Origin: an uncultured Brachyspira sp.
GTDB lineage: Bacteria; Spirochaetota; Brachyspiria; Brachyspirales; Brachyspiraceae
DNA length: 7,085 nucleotides
Assembly: GCA_934725655.1 (NCBI GenBank)
Contig: CAKVCJ010000095.1
Coordinates: 1 to 7,085 of the forward strand
Direction of reading: 5' to 3'
Shown: positions 6,334 to 7,085 of the stretch, piece by piece
How positions within the stretch are numbered: position 1 is the stretch's first letter
Layout: the number at the start of each line of letters is the position of its first letter
Position numbers and translations under genes: made by a program
The notes under the pieces: generated by a model
What the model was told of the DNA's origin: nothing
Databases searched by the model: none
Seen by the model: the letters and a program-made list of their open reading frames with translations, nothing else

Positions 6334-6765
6334 ATGACGAAAAAATTATTATGTTTTTTAACAATTTTAACAATTTTTTCAACATCAATTGTATTTGCTG
6401 ATATGGTAGTGCCGGCTTCAGCTCTTCCAAAGCAAGCAGTAACATTTATAAAAAAAGTGTATCCTAATGCTCAGATATGGAAAGTGGAAAGAGACGGCGG
6501 TAAATTTGATGTTGAGCTTTCTAATGGTGCAAGTATAGATTTCTTAACAAATGGAGATTGGATTAATATAGACGGCGAATATAATGGTGTGCCTTTCAGT
6601 GTATTGCCTCAAGCAGTTGCTAATACAGTAAAAAAGACATATCCTCAAGCTATGATGGTAAGTGTTGAAAAAGAGTGGGGGAATTATAAAGTAAAACTCA
6701 ATAATATGATGGAAATATTTATATCATCCGATGGATCATTAATGGGACAACAATTTGATGATTAA
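6334..6765 (+). CDS. Secreted protein with two PepSY-like repeats
   Basis: A 143-residue protein with a signal peptide (MTKK, then a hydrophobic stretch) and a likely signal peptidase I cut after Ala22 (VFA, then DMVV). Cys7 lies inside the hydrophobic core without a lipobox, so it is probably periplasmic or exported rather than lipidated. The mature part is an internal duplication with a 60-residue offset: LPKQAVTFIKKVYP at 31-44 matches LPQAVANTVKKTYP at 91-104, and each is followed by a VE..(G)KFDVEL / VE..GNYKVKL strand pair. This fits the PepSY-like (DUF2874, beta-lactamase-inhibitor-like) fold, whose members are periplasmic and mostly of unknown role. TAGGAG at 6322-6327, six bases before the ATG, supports the start. 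The gene stands alone, with its own strong promoter and terminator. Confidence 0.82.
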   Translation: MTKKLLCFLTILTIFSTSIVFADMVVPASALPKQAVTFIKKVYPNAQIWKVERDGGKFDVELSNGASIDFLTNGDWINIDGEYNGVPFSVLPQAVANTVKKTYPQAMMVSVEKEWGNYKVKLNNMMEIFISSDGSLMGQQFDD

Positions 6766-6798
6766 TTATATAAAAGGTTTATGAAAAGTATTATTTTT

Positions 6799-6831
6799 AA
6801 GAGGTGCTATGAAATGTAGCATCTCTTTTTT
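6799..6831 (+). terminator. Intrinsic terminator after the PepSY-like gene
   Basis: An 11-base stem pairs 6799-6809 (AAGAGGTGCTA) with 6817-6827 (TAGCATCTCTT), with one G-U pair and a seven-base loop. The stem runs into six T residues (6826-6831). It lies 34 bases after the stop codon and separates this gene from flgE. Confidence 0.88.
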
Positions 6832-7056
6832 ATATTTTAAACAATCACAAATATTACATTTTTATTTCTCATTAATTTACATTATCAAAACTTATTTATC
6901 ATCAAAAAGAAATACGTTTTATTATCATTTTTGTATATAAAAATTAAATGCCAATAAAAAAATATTAAGCAAATTTTAATTATACCGAAAATAATTATAA
7001 GAATATAACAAATTAATTAAATATAAAAAAATTACTTTTATGGAGGAATTCGCCTT
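6832..7056. other. Non-coding AT-rich stretch upstream of flgE
   Basis: About 225 bases with no plausible gene. No strong sigma-70 promoter is visible. A degenerate flagellar-sigma-like pattern occurs at 6966-6991 (TAAG, 14 bases, ACCGAAAA). The only firm element is the flgE ribosome site GGAGG at 7042-7046. Confidence 0.5.
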
Positions 7057-7085
7057 ATGATGCGTTCATTATTTGCAGGTGTATC
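7057..7085 (+). CDS. flgE: Flagellar hook protein FlgE, first codons only (cut by window end)
   Basis: Only MMRSLFAGVS is present. This matches the start of spirochaetal FlgE as known from Treponema and Borrelia (MMRSL(F/Y)SGVSGL). FlgE polymerises into the hook that joins the periplasmic flagellar motor to its filament. GGAGG at 7042-7046, ten bases upstream, supports the first of the two adjacent ATG codons. Other hook/rod proteins of the same family share related N-termini, so the call depends on the following sequence. Confidence 0.6.

Overview
The window is about three-quarters A+T and codes in the style of an AT-rich spirochaete; Brachyspira is the best guess. This rests on base composition, AGGAG-type ribosome sites, and the last ten codons, which begin a protein (MMRSLFAGVS) matching the start of spirochaetal flagellar hook protein FlgE. 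The genus is inferred from memory of these families, not from a search.

Positions 1-3560 (+) hold a tightly spaced three-gene unit. It has (1) an 808-residue two-helix membrane protein with a Cache-like outer domain, a very long acidic cytoplasmic linker containing a 34-residue tandem repeat, and a small GAF-like C-terminal domain; (2) an 88-residue three-helix membrane protein; and (3) a methionine aminopeptidase with all metal ligands but some unusual second-shell residues. Positions 3561-3774 are a convergent gap containing an inverted repeat with a GC-rich loop.

Positions 3775-4659 (-) encode a metallo-beta-lactamase-fold hydrolase starting at TTG. It is divergent from a second (+) unit made of an EamA/DMT-type transporter and, 17 bases later, a YbaK/ProX-type aminoacyl-tRNA deacylase. 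The space between the divergent genes carries candidate promoters in both directions.

Positions 6154-6333 contain the best promoter in the window (TTGACA, 17 bases, TATATT). It drives a secreted protein made of two PepSY-like repeats, closed by a clear intrinsic terminator at 6799-6831. After about 225 bases with no gene, flgE begins at 7057 and runs off the window.

Most genes are recognisable housekeeping or transport families. The least explained object is the large acidic sensor-like protein with its near-identical DNA repeats. I see no CRISPR array, transposase, tRNA, rRNA or phage gene, and no convincing new multi-gene system.
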